A stretch of 64,000 nt of DNA from WJMB01 sp964581465 (GTDB lineage: Bacteria; RBG-13-66-14), in the NCBI GenBank assembly GCA_964581465.1, contig CAZOOP010000009.1, positions 22,825-86,824 on the forward strand. Direction: 5' to 3'. Below are positions 34,333-42,009 of this stretch, piece after piece (position 1 is the first letter of the stretch; each line of letters starts with the position of its first letter). The notes under the pieces were generated by a model. The model made no database searches, was not told the DNA's origin, and worked only from the letters and a program-made list of their open reading frames with translations. The translations under genes and the position numbers were made by a program.

Positions 34333-34593
34333 GGTTCCCTCCTTGGGGTTCTGGTGAGAAAGCTGAGCGCTTCTTCGGAAGAATAATTTCATGTTTATAT
34401 ATGTCTCGATAAAAGACCCACAGTTTTTTAGATTTCGAGCATACTATATGCGTACTTTGTAAGTTGTTAGCAGAAAAAATCCCAGCCGTCAAGGACGTAG
34501 TGAATGGAGAGGGGTGTCTATCTGGCCATTTGAAGGTCCATCTCGCCCGCCTTCCGGCATTCGCGGGGGTATTAGCCTTGTGTAATTACCCCC
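34333..34593. other. Divergent intergenic region
   Basis: It separates the C25 and metallopeptidase genes. The C25 ribosome site (AAGGAGG, minus strand, about 34338-34344) and AT-rich DNA with a minus-strand TATAGT (34443-34448) are present, but no convincing -35 box for the minus strand. Confidence 0.4.
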
Positions 34594-34622
34594 TTGCCAA
34601 CTCGGAAATTTGTGGATATAAT
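34594..34622 (+). promoter_or_regulatory. Strong promoter of the metallopeptidase gene
   Basis: TTGCCA (34594-34599), a 17-bp spacer and consensus TATAAT (34617-34622) lie 107 bp before the start codon. Confidence 0.75.
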
Positions 34623-34729
34623 GCACACTGTATCTAAGGAACAAGCAGATAAACAAAAAACGGGCACCCGACCCCGACGTTAAATCCTCCGTATTTGAGG
34701 AAAGCCCAACAGCGCTAAAGGAGCAATCG

Positions 34730-36748
34730 ATGCGTCGCCTGACGGTTATTCTGATTACCCTGCTCGCCGCCGCCTCGTTGGCCGCCGACGCGCCGTACGT
34801 GTTGGCCAGCGACGCCATCAACGCCGATTACGATGCGGGCTTGATCAGCCGCTACGAGCAACTACTCTATCTGACCCAGTTCGTCAAAGCCCAGGATCAA
34901 TTGCCCGAGGCCTATCAGCCGTATTTGGCGGTAGATGAGCCGCTGATCTCCGGCACCCCGATTCTCGCCTACGTGCAGGATCATCTCGACGAACTGCCCA
35001 CCCTCCAGGCCCAGGAGATTCAAAACCTGATCCTGGCCCGGCCGACCTCCATCGGCTCGGTGGAATCAAGTATGTATCCGGTCAAGATGCATTACTACCA
35101 GAGCAGCCAGATCGGCGAAGCCACGACCATGCTCGGTTATATCGAGCACTCCTGGGGCATCGAGACCACCGACGGCGGTGATTCTAACCGCCTGTGGCCG
35201 CCGCCGCCCGATTACAACTTCGGCGGTGACAACGACTACGATTTCTATTACGAAAACACCAGCGGCGGCATCATGGGCTACTGCGCCGGCGAGATGCGCT
35301 ACTCGCCGATAACCGATCGCTACTGCTACACCAGCTACATCGTCATTGATATCGACATGGCCTCCTCGGCCAACAAGTCCACGGTTTGCCACGAGCTGGC
35401 CCACGCCGTCCAGTTCGGCGCCGATTTCGCCGAGTTCCGCATGCGCGAGGCCGGAGCTGTCTATCACGAAGACGTCGTCTATCCCGGAATGGGACACGAC
35501 TACAGCATTACCGGCATGTTCCAGTCCAAACCTTGGCGAACTATCGTCAACACCGGAGACCTGTTCGAGTACGGTGCCTGGATTTGGTACAAGTTCCTCG
35601 AGGTCAATTACTTCGATAGCGACGGGTACTGGTACGACGACATGCTGCGGGATTCGGTGCAGCCGACCAACTACAACCAGCCCAGCGTCTTCGGCGTCTT
35701 GGAGGATATGCTGGCCGGCAAGGGCACCAACATCATCGACGCCTTCACCGAATTCTGTGTCTGGCGTTTATTCTGCGGCGCCGCCCACGATGATTATCAC
35801 TGGCCCGACGCCATCGGTCAGCAGGTTTACATCGATCCCGTCAACCGACATATCGATTATCCCGTCACCGACGGCGCGCCCAAGGCTGGACAGGAACCGC
35901 AGAAGATGGGCATGAACGGCGTCTACTTCAAGACCAACGACGACCATGAAACCCTGCTGATCACTTTTGACGGTCGGGACGACAGGATCTACAAGGTCAA
36001 GGTCGTCGGGTATCGCGAGGGCGCCTCGGTCGAGTCCGACGTGTTCACCATGGACGTCGACAACGAATACTCCTACGGGCAGTTGACCATTCCCGATTGG
36101 TCGCCTTATGACGGCGTCTACATGATCATCTGCTTCTACAACCTGGGCAACATGGACCCCGACGATCCCGACTCCGATTACTGGACGGGCAAGGGCGACT
36201 ACACCTACACGGCCCATCTGAGCGAGATGGACGCCGAAGTCGCCGATCTCGACGCCGTTCACCGCGAAGAAGGCGTGCTGCTCTCCTGGAGCGCCGCCGG
36301 CGACATCGTCGGTTACAACGTCTACCGCGATCAGGCCCGCCTCAACGACACGTTGCTTCCCGCCGACGCCGCCGCTTACCTGGACACCGAGGCCGATTCG
36401 GGTTCCTATGTCCTGGGAGCGCTCACCAGCGACGGGGAAGAGGTCGTCTTCGGTCCGGTCAAGGTCGATCCCGCCCCGCGTCGCGGCGTGGTCGCCCTGG
36501 AGCAGAACTTCCCCAACCCGTCCGCCGGTGAAACCACTCTCAGCTTCGAGCTCGCCGAGGCCGGCGCTGTGCGCCTGGCCGTCTACGACATCTCCGGCCG
36601 ACTGATCGAAGTCGTGGCCGACGAAACCCTGGGTTCCGGACGTCACAGCTACACCTGGAACGGCGCCGACAATCCCTCCGGCGTCTACATCTACCGTCTC
36701 GAGACCTCCGGCGAGGTGCTGACCCGCCGCCTGGTCATCAGCCGCTGA
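34730..36748 (+). CDS. Secreted HExxH metallopeptidase with FlgD-like sorting domain
   Basis: The 672-residue product has a signal peptide (residues 1-19, LAAASLAADA) and a zinc site H221-E-L-A-H225, with E240 in REAGA as a plausible third ligand (HExxH-x14-E). It resembles the MXAN_6640-type putative metalloproteases. Residues about 505-580 form a fibronectin-like module (EGVLLSWSAAG...FGPVKV). The last 85 residues are the sorting domain (NFPNPSAG, LAVYDISGRL, GVYIYRL, RRLVISR). Both modules match the divergent C25 peptidase gene, so the two are probably exported by the same route. An ATG at 34730 with AAGGAG upstream is the start. Confidence 0.88.
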   Translation: MRRLTVILITLLAAASLAADAPYVLASDAINADYDAGLISRYEQLLYLTQFVKAQDQLPEAYQPYLAVDEPLISGTPILAYVQDHLDELPTLQAQEIQNLILARPTSIGSVESSMYPVKMHYYQSSQIGEATTMLGYIEHSWGIETTDGGDSNRLWPPPPDYNFGGDNDYDFYYENTSGGIMGYCAGEMRYSPITDRYCYTSYIVIDIDMASSANKSTVCHELAHAVQFGADFAEFRMREAGAVYHEDVVYPGMGHDYSITGMFQSKPWRTIVNTGDLFEYGAWIWYKFLEVNYFDSDGYWYDDMLRDSVQPTNYNQPSVFGVLEDMLAGKGTNIIDAFTEFCVWRLFCGAAHDDYHWPDAIGQQVYIDPVNRHIDYPVTDGAPKAGQEPQKMGMNGVYFKTNDDHETLLITFDGRDDRIYKVKVVGYREGASVESDVFTMDVDNEYSYGQLTIPDWSPYDGVYMIICFYNLGNMDPDDPDSDYWTGKGDYTYTAHLSEMDAEVADLDAVHREEGVLLSWSAAGDIVGYNVYRDQARLNDTLLPADAAAYLDTEADSGSYVLGALTSDGEEVVFGPVKVDPAPRRGVVALEQNFPNPSAGETTLSFELAEAGAVRLAVYDISGRLIEVVADETLGSGRHSYTWNGADNPSGVYIYRLETSGEVLTRRLVISR

Positions 36749-36768
36749 GAACCCGGCAGCAACAATGC

Positions 36769-36800
36769 GCAAAAGGGACCGCTTCCACGGTCCCTTTTGC
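36769..36800 (+). terminator. Rho-independent terminator
   Basis: GCAAAAGGGACCG pairs perfectly with CGGTCCCTTTTGC, a 13-bp stem with a CTTCCA loop, 20 bp after the metallopeptidase stop. Confidence 0.85.
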
Positions 36801-36948
36801 TCTACCCCGGGCTGTTCATCCGGGCGAATAAGCGAAAAACCGGGACGCATTCGCCGAGCAGTTCCCAAGATGCCGCTTCACGGCGCCCCAAGCCCTGTGC
36901 TATCTTTAGGGAAACTGGACCCCAACCCCAACACATCCGGGAGAAGTC

Positions 36949-38013
36949 TTGCGCCGAGGAATCCCGCTGCTTCTCGCGGCAATGATCGCGCTCTCCGCGC
37001 CGGTCCACGCCGCAGGTTACTATCGCACCCTGGCCCAGATCAACACCCGCCCCCTGGGGATGGGCGGGGCCTTCACCGCCGTGCCCTGCGAGTTCGAGGC
37101 CGCCCTCTACAACCCGGCGGCCTTCGTCCACGGCCAGGGCTTCGGCGGTCTGCTCGACTTGGGCCTGACCGGTTACTGGCTGGCCCGGGGCTTCGACTCC
37201 GCCGCCCGCGAGGCCGACGTCGAACTCGGCGGCGCCCCGGATTCGGACTACCTGACCCTGGCGCTGACCACCCTGCTGGGCGCCCGCGGCCTCTCCTACA
37301 CCGTCGGCGGCTTCAGCGCCTACTTGAACCTCTGGGAGGCTTCCCTGGCCGATCCGGCAACCTACGCCGACCGCCATTTCTTCCACGTCGACGGCCTCTG
37401 GGCCAACCGTTCCAACACCCTGGGGCTCTGCTACAGCTTCGCCGAGGACGGGGTCAGCCTGGGCGCCGATGTTACCTACTACAGCCGCGAGGTGCCCGTC
37501 GAAGGCGTCGCCGATGATGACGGCCCAGTCTACGAGCGCCGTGGAGGTTACGGCTTTACCGTGGGCGGCCTGTGGGAGTTCACCCCTGGAGCGCGACTGG
37601 GAGCCACCTTCGTCGAACTCCCCGACGGCTTGGAGAACGCCCGCGCCGGTCTCGAGGGTTTCGGCGACGAGACGATCAACCTGGGGCTGAGCTGGAACCC
37701 CTACCCCGACGTCGTCGTGGCCCTAGACGTGCGCAACCTTGTCAACGCCCGGGCCGCGGGATTCCGCGAACTGCACGTCGGTCTGGATCAGCGCCTGATG
37801 CCCCACGTTACCTTCCGCGGTGGCTACGCCCTCACCGCCGACGAGGAGCACCTCTGGAGCCTGGGGCTGGGTGTGGGCGACGGCAGGCTGGGGGCCGCAG
37901 GGGGCATCGAGACCAACCTGGCCCAGCCCAGCTACATCCTCAACTACAGCTTCATCAAGAATCAGACCACCCTGGACGCCTTCCACCTGTTCAGCTTCAG
38001 CGTCACCTTCTAG
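36949..38013 (+). CDS. PorV-like outer-membrane beta-barrel protein
   Basis: The 354-residue product starts at TTG 36949 (GGGAG upstream) with a signal peptide ending near VHAA. It opens with INTRPLGMGGAFTAV...ALYNPAAF, the signature of the PorV/PorQ and UPF0164 barrel group (compare the common RxLGMGGAxxA...NPAxL). The rest is alternating beta strands, and it ends in a phenylalanine (FSFSVTF), as outer-membrane barrels do. PorV carries cargo to the surface in type IX secretion. It follows two genes with C-terminal sorting domains, which fits, but the specific role is inferred. A weak promoter, TTCACG-18-TATCTT, lies at 36877-36906. Confidence 0.75.
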   Translation: MRRGIPLLLAAMIALSAPVHAAGYYRTLAQINTRPLGMGGAFTAVPCEFEAALYNPAAFVHGQGFGGLLDLGLTGYWLARGFDSAAREADVELGGAPDSDYLTLALTTLLGARGLSYTVGGFSAYLNLWEASLADPATYADRHFFHVDGLWANRSNTLGLCYSFAEDGVSLGADVTYYSREVPVEGVADDDGPVYERRGGYGFTVGGLWEFTPGARLGATFVELPDGLENARAGLEGFGDETINLGLSWNPYPDVVVALDVRNLVNARAAGFRELHVGLDQRLMPHVTFRGGYALTADEEHLWSLGLGVGDGRLGAAGGIETNLAQPSYILNYSFIKNQTTLDAFHLFSFSVTF

Positions 38014-38023
38014 CCCGCCGCGC

Positions 38024-38053
38024 CTGACCCGCACCCCCGCACTGTGTTACAAT
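38024..38053 (+). promoter_or_regulatory. Promoter with a long leader
   Basis: CTGACC (38024-38029), an 18-bp spacer and TACAAT (38048-38053). The next start codon is 408 bp away. Confidence 0.45.
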
Positions 38054-38460
38054 AATGTTTCACTGAAGCGTCGCCGAGCCATAGTCTCCGAGCCATGGTC
38101 TCGTGGCTTGGTAAGCTGATGCGAACACTTGGCGGTTTTTACGCTGCGCACGGCGGTGTGGTCGATGGGCGAGAGGGCGATTCCCAGTGCTTTTCCCCTA
38201 TTCGGCGGCGATTGATTCCGCTGATCCTTGTTGCTGATTCATGTAATGGCGCTTCGGTTCAACAGCTTCTCGCCCATAGGTTAAGGATGCGGTCAAGCCG
38301 TATCCGCAAGCACCCTCGTTGCCCACTCGAGCCCCTTGAACAATACACAGCCGGCCCGAACAATCCGCCAACCGCAACCAACGGATTTGGATCTTCGCGG
38401 ATCCGCTGGACTGGAGTCTCCGCCAATCACCATCCCCGTCGTTAACCAGGGGAGGTCATC
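38054..38460. other. Long untranslated leader or intergenic region
   Basis: About 400 bp without a supported gene precede the YdbL-like gene. CGAGCCATAGTCTC and CGAGCCATGGTCTC form a near-tandem pair near 38075, and GATGGGCGAGA (about 38165) can pair with TCTCGCCCAT near 38270. It may fold as RNA. Confidence 0.4.
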
Positions 38461-39030
38461 GTGAAGCGCATTACTATCATAGCCGCGCCACTGCTCCCGC
38501 TGTTTTTGCTGATCCTCGCCTGCGCCCAGGTCGAGTTCAACCTCGAGCTCGTCGACACCAAGACGATGATGGAAAACCAGGTCCTGGGTTCCTACGAGGA
38601 GCTGGGCGAGGATATCTGGATGGTTTCCGGCGTCCGCGGCCTGCCCGAGGAGGACCTGCCCAGCCTCGAGGAACTCGCCGAGGAGGACCCCCAACGCGCC
38701 GCCGCGCTGCTGGCCTACGCTGACTCCCTGTTCCTCGATGAAGAACTGCGCCGCCTCAAGGAGCAGGCCCTGCTCGGCGAGACCGCCGAGGGCTACCTGG
38801 CCGCCACACCCCTGCTCGAGGACGACCCCTATGTCGTCGAGCTCATCGAGCGCGAGAACGCCAACCGACGGCGTATCTATGAGCGCCTGGGCCGCCTCGA
38901 CCCCGAAACCTCCACCCTGCCCGATCCCACCGCCGAGACCGCGCGGCGCTACGGCGACCTCTACCTGACCGACGTACCCCCGGGACACCGGTACCGCGAC
39001 GCCGCCGGCGAGTGGCGTCAGGCCGACTGA
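38461..39030 (+). CDS. YdbL-like (DUF1318) lipoprotein
   Basis: The 189-residue product has a lipoprotein signal (LLILAC) and an acidic helical body. The DUF1318 hallmark is a region of RRLKEQALLGETAEGYLAA, followed by VVELIERENANRRRIYERL; in E. coli YdbL the same order QGxVGExxxGYL...VxxENxxRxxxY is seen. YdbL works with YnbE and the AsmA-like YdbH in phospholipid transport to the outer membrane. An AsmA-like gene lies 3 kb downstream. The GTG start follows GGGGAGG. Repeat copy 7 begins 1 bp after the stop. Confidence 0.8.
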   Translation: MKRITIIAAPLLPLFLLILACAQVEFNLELVDTKTMMENQVLGSYEELGEDIWMVSGVRGLPEEDLPSLEELAEEDPQRAAALLAYADSLFLDEELRRLKEQALLGETAEGYLAATPLLEDDPYVVELIERENANRRRIYERLGRLDPETSTLPDPTAETARRYGDLYLTDVPPGHRYRDAAGEWRQAD

Positions 39031-39031
39031 A

Positions 39032-39223
39032 CCCCGGTGATCCGGCGGGCCGGCCGACGCCCTGAAACGCCCCCGATTAACCCGCGGCGAGGCTTTGGCA
39101 CGTTTCTTGCGCAGAGGCCGGTGGGGACGTCGATTAGGCGACCCCGCCCTGCTGCAAGAAACGTGCCAAAGCCGGCCCCGAGCCGGAGCCGCCTCGATTG
39201 TCCGACCCGCCGGATCTCCGGGG
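39032..39223. repeat. Nested inverted-repeat element, copy 7
   Basis: The inner stem is 20 bp perfect (39091-39110 with 39154-39173; GGCTTT/AAAGCC). The outer stem is 18 bp with one mismatch (39032-39049 with 39206-39223); the spacers are 41 and 32 nt. The outer arm begins 1 bp after the YdbL-like stop. Confidence 0.92.
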
Positions 39224-39390
39224 GGCGTGCCCCTGGAGTTGACCGGCGGCCGAGCTTGTTTGGCCCTTGATCAGTCATCAAAACGATTCGCACCCGCCGT
39301 ACCACGTTGTACTCAACCGGGCCGCCGAGCAGGCTGCGCTGCCTTTCCCGGCCCGGTGCGACGATACCCGACCTTCCGCTGGGAGACTCC

Positions 39391-40557
39391 TTGAGCAAGA
39401 AAAAGAATAAGAAGCCCCCCTTCCGTTCCCGTCATCAGGGCATCGCCTTCCAACGCCACGAGTTCCAGCGCCTGCGCCGCCGCGCCGAGCAAGCGGTCAA
39501 GCGCCTCGAGGAGGAGAACCCCGACGGCGCCGACGAGTTCAAGGAGGAGCCGCGCAAGCTCATCGAGGCCTTCGGCGAGCTTCTGGCCCGGACGGATTGG
39601 CGCACGGTTCGCTACGACCTGCGGGTGATCGCCCGCTACGTCGAGGAGAACCCGCCGCCCACCGAGGACGACGACGAGAAGGTCGCCGCCTACGTCGACC
39701 GTTGTCTGGACGCCATTATCGATGAACAGGCCCGGGCCTGGCTGACCACCATCGGTTTAGGCGTGCAGGTGCAGCTCGTTGAAGAGGAGGCCTACCGTCT
39801 CGGTTGGGTCAACCTCTTCCTGCTCAACATGCTGGGAAACCACGAGGCCAAGCCCCACACCATCCCGCTGCTGCACAACCTCTTCTGGGCCAGCTACAAC
39901 GATTACCTCTTCCAGCGCAACGTCCAGGCCTTCATCGGCCGGGTCCTCGATCCCGACCTCCAGCTCGAGGCGGGCTATCGGGAAGCCCTCGAGGCCGACT
40001 GGGCTGAGGCCGGCCTGGAGCCCGCCGACCTGGCCGCCAAACTGGACCTGGATCCGGAGAAGGTGGTCGAGTCCCTGGCCGAGACCGGCCGGTTGGTCAG
40101 GCTGGCCGAGGAGAAGCTCCAGCCCCTGTTCCCCACCGACGAGGCCGCCTCCCAGGCGGGCGAGCAGATCCTGGCCCAGGCCGTGGACATCGTCCGCGCC
40201 GCCCAGGACAACCGCTCACGCTCCGAGGAGATCGACGCCGCCGCCGCCGGGGTGCTGCGCCAGTTGGCCGCCGCCCGGGGCAACGACTTCCAGAGTTCGA
40301 CGTACCTGGAGGAGTTGGAGGAAGTGCTGGCCGACCTCGAAGAGAACGGCGCCGAGCTGGTCGCCCGGCTGGCCGCCACGGCGCGGCGCAGCCTGCCCCA
40401 CCTGCCGCCCCGGCTCAACCCCCTCTTCGACGCCCTGTTCTTCGCCGGGGTGCGTCTGGTCAACGCCCGGGAGTTCGCCGAAGCCCAGGCCCAGGCCGAA
40501 GCTCAGGCGGCTCAGAGCGGTGATGACGACGACTACGACAACGAGGATGACGAGTAA
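39391..40557 (+). CDS. Charged helical protein of unknown function
   Basis: The 388-residue product starts at TTG 39391 (GGGAG upstream), giving a basic head (SKKKNKKPPFRSRHQG). A highly charged, largely alpha-helical cytoplasmic body of Glu/Arg/Ala heptad-like runs follows, then an Asp/Glu-rich tail (DDDDYDNEDDE). No signal peptide, membrane helix or catalytic motif is seen. It could be a nucleic-acid-binding or scaffold protein; the family is not recognised. RidA follows 41 bp downstream on the same strand. Confidence 0.7.
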   Translation: MSKKKNKKPPFRSRHQGIAFQRHEFQRLRRRAEQAVKRLEEENPDGADEFKEEPRKLIEAFGELLARTDWRTVRYDLRVIARYVEENPPPTEDDDEKVAAYVDRCLDAIIDEQARAWLTTIGLGVQVQLVEEEAYRLGWVNLFLLNMLGNHEAKPHTIPLLHNLFWASYNDYLFQRNVQAFIGRVLDPDLQLEAGYREALEADWAEAGLEPADLAAKLDLDPEKVVESLAETGRLVRLAEEKLQPLFPTDEAASQAGEQILAQAVDIVRAAQDNRSRSEEIDAAAAGVLRQLAAARGNDFQSSTYLEELEEVLADLEENGAELVARLAATARRSLPHLPPRLNPLFDALFFAGVRLVNAREFAEAQAQAEAQAAQSGDDDDYDNEDDE

Positions 40558-40598
40558 CCGCCCCGATATCGTCGCGGGTATCAAATAGGGAGCAGACG

Positions 40599-40994
40599 AT
40601 GAAGCGCCGTATCGTGCGGACCGACGCCGCTCCCGCCGCCGTCGGTCCCTACAGCCAGGCCGTCGTCGCCGGCGGATTGGTCTTCACCGCCGGTCAGTTG
40701 CCGCTGGACCCCGCCAGTGGCGAGCTGATCACCGGCGACCTCGCCGCGGCGGCCCGCCGGACCCTGGAGAACGTCGACGCTGTGTTGCGCGCCGCCGGCA
40801 GCTCGCTCCAACTAGCGGTCAAGCTGACGGTGTTCATGACCGACATCAGCCGCTTCGGCGAGATGAACGAAGTCTACGCCGAGTTCTTCGGTGGCGACCC
40901 ACCGGCCCGTTCCGCCGTGGAGGTTTCGGCTTTACCCAAAGGCGCTCCCCTGGAGATCGAGGCCGTGGCTGTCCTCGAAGCCCCCGAAGCTTGA
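40599..40994 (+). CDS. ridA: RidA family reactive-intermediate deaminase
   Basis: RidA hydrolyses toxic enamine/imine intermediates formed by PLP enzymes. The 131-residue product matches the family in length and motifs: APAAVGPYSQAV near residue 15, FTAGQLPLDP, then ENVDAVLRAAGSSL. The C-terminal PARSAVEVSALPKGAPLEIEAVA carries the conserved Arg and Glu of the active site. ATG 40599 follows GGGAG. It is probably co-transcribed with the upstream charged protein gene. Confidence 0.95.
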   Translation: MKRRIVRTDAAPAAVGPYSQAVVAGGLVFTAGQLPLDPASGELITGDLAAAARRTLENVDAVLRAAGSSLQLAVKLTVFMTDISRFGEMNEVYAEFFGGDPPARSAVEVSALPKGAPLEIEAVAVLEAPEA

Positions 40995-41019
40995 CAGGCC
41001 CCGCTCCGCCCGCTATCAT
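40991..41019 (+). promoter_or_regulatory. Strong promoter of lipoprotein gene
   Basis: TTGACA (40991-40996), a 17-bp spacer and TATCAT (41014-41019) overlap the ridA stop and lie 82 bp before the next start. Confidence 0.75.
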
Positions 41020-41100
41020 CCGGTTAATCAGACCAGACGAACGCGCGAACGCCCAACGCTCCCGCAAAACCCCCGTCCGCCCAACCTCTGCGAGGTGACG

Positions 41101-41874
41101 ATGCTCCACCCCCGGCGAATGCTGATTCCGGCGCTGCTGATCGGCCTTTTGCTGACCGCCTGCACCGACCTGCCCATCAACGAATACGGCGATACACCCA
41201 CCGACGGCCAACTCAAGGTCCAGGCCCTGGCCGACGTGGCCGAGCAGGTCGCCAAGCTCGACGTGATGCGTCTGGGGCTCGTCGAGGGCGTCGAGGACCT
41301 GGGCTCCGACGACGATCACACCCTGCTCCATGACCGCTTCGAAGAGGCGTTGATCACCGAGCTGTCCCGCCGGGGTTACTTCGCCGGTTCGACGTCGGGT
41401 GGAGGAACCTACGGTTCTCCCGCTTCCGGCGACGATGACGGCGGCAAGACCGAAGCCGAGATGGAGATCGAAGAGGCCCGGCGCGAGCGCGAAGAGATCG
41501 AGAGCGGCAACACGCCCGAGCCGTCCGGCAACGGCGGCGGGGCTTCCGTGGCCGGCGGCTCGCTGAGCTACCGCCTCATCGAGTGTCGCGTCGTCTACTA
41601 CAAGTCCGGCTCCAGCGTCCAGCGCAACGCCGTGGCCCGGGCGCACGTCCGGATCCCCTCGCCCAGCGGCGAAGGCTACGCCTGGGTCGGCGAGATCCAG
41701 GGCGGTGTCGAGGACTACGTCAAGGTCTCCGCCGCCGAGGAACTCATCGACACCCGTTACCCCGACATCGGCCCGGAGAGGCCCGAGGAAGAGGAAACCC
41801 CCATCCTCGAGCCGATCATCGTCACCGCGGTCACCGTGGGCCTGATCCTGCTATTCAGCTTCACCAGTCAGTAA
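41101..41874 (+). CDS. Putative lipoprotein with C-terminal transmembrane helix
   Basis: The 257-residue product has a lipobox (LLLTAC). A folded N-terminal part has helices resembling DUF-type secretion-associated lipoproteins (ALADVAEQVAKLDVMRLG). A Gly/Ser/Asp-rich linker with a charged helix (about residues 95-150) and a beta-rich part (SLSYRLIECRVVYYKSG) follow. It ends in a transmembrane helix (ILEPIIVTAVTVGLILLFSF). The double anchoring, lipid at one end and a helix at the other, is unusual. No catalytic motif is visible. It has its own promoter. Confidence 0.75.
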   Translation: MLHPRRMLIPALLIGLLLTACTDLPINEYGDTPTDGQLKVQALADVAEQVAKLDVMRLGLVEGVEDLGSDDDHTLLHDRFEEALITELSRRGYFAGSTSGGGTYGSPASGDDDGGKTEAEMEIEEARREREEIESGNTPEPSGNGGGASVAGGSLSYRLIECRVVYYKSGSSVQRNAVARAHVRIPSPSGEGYAWVGEIQGGVEDYVKVSAAEELIDTRYPDIGPERPEEEETPILEPIIVTAVTVGLILLFSFTSQ

Positions 41875-41962
41875 GGCGCCGCCGCTTAAGCAGCCGGACC
41901 GTAGATGACCATCCGAACCGCCCGGCCCCCTCGTCAAACGCCGCGGTTACTCGGTTAACAAC

Positions 41963-41990
41963 GGGGACCCCGTCGGGGTCCCCCTTGCTG
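41963..41990 (+). terminator. Terminator
   Basis: GGGGACCCC / GGGGTCCCC with a GTC loop is followed by CCTTGCT, 88 bp after the lipoprotein stop. Confidence 0.7.
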
Positions 41991-42009
41991 AATCGAAGTC
42001 AAGCCAACC

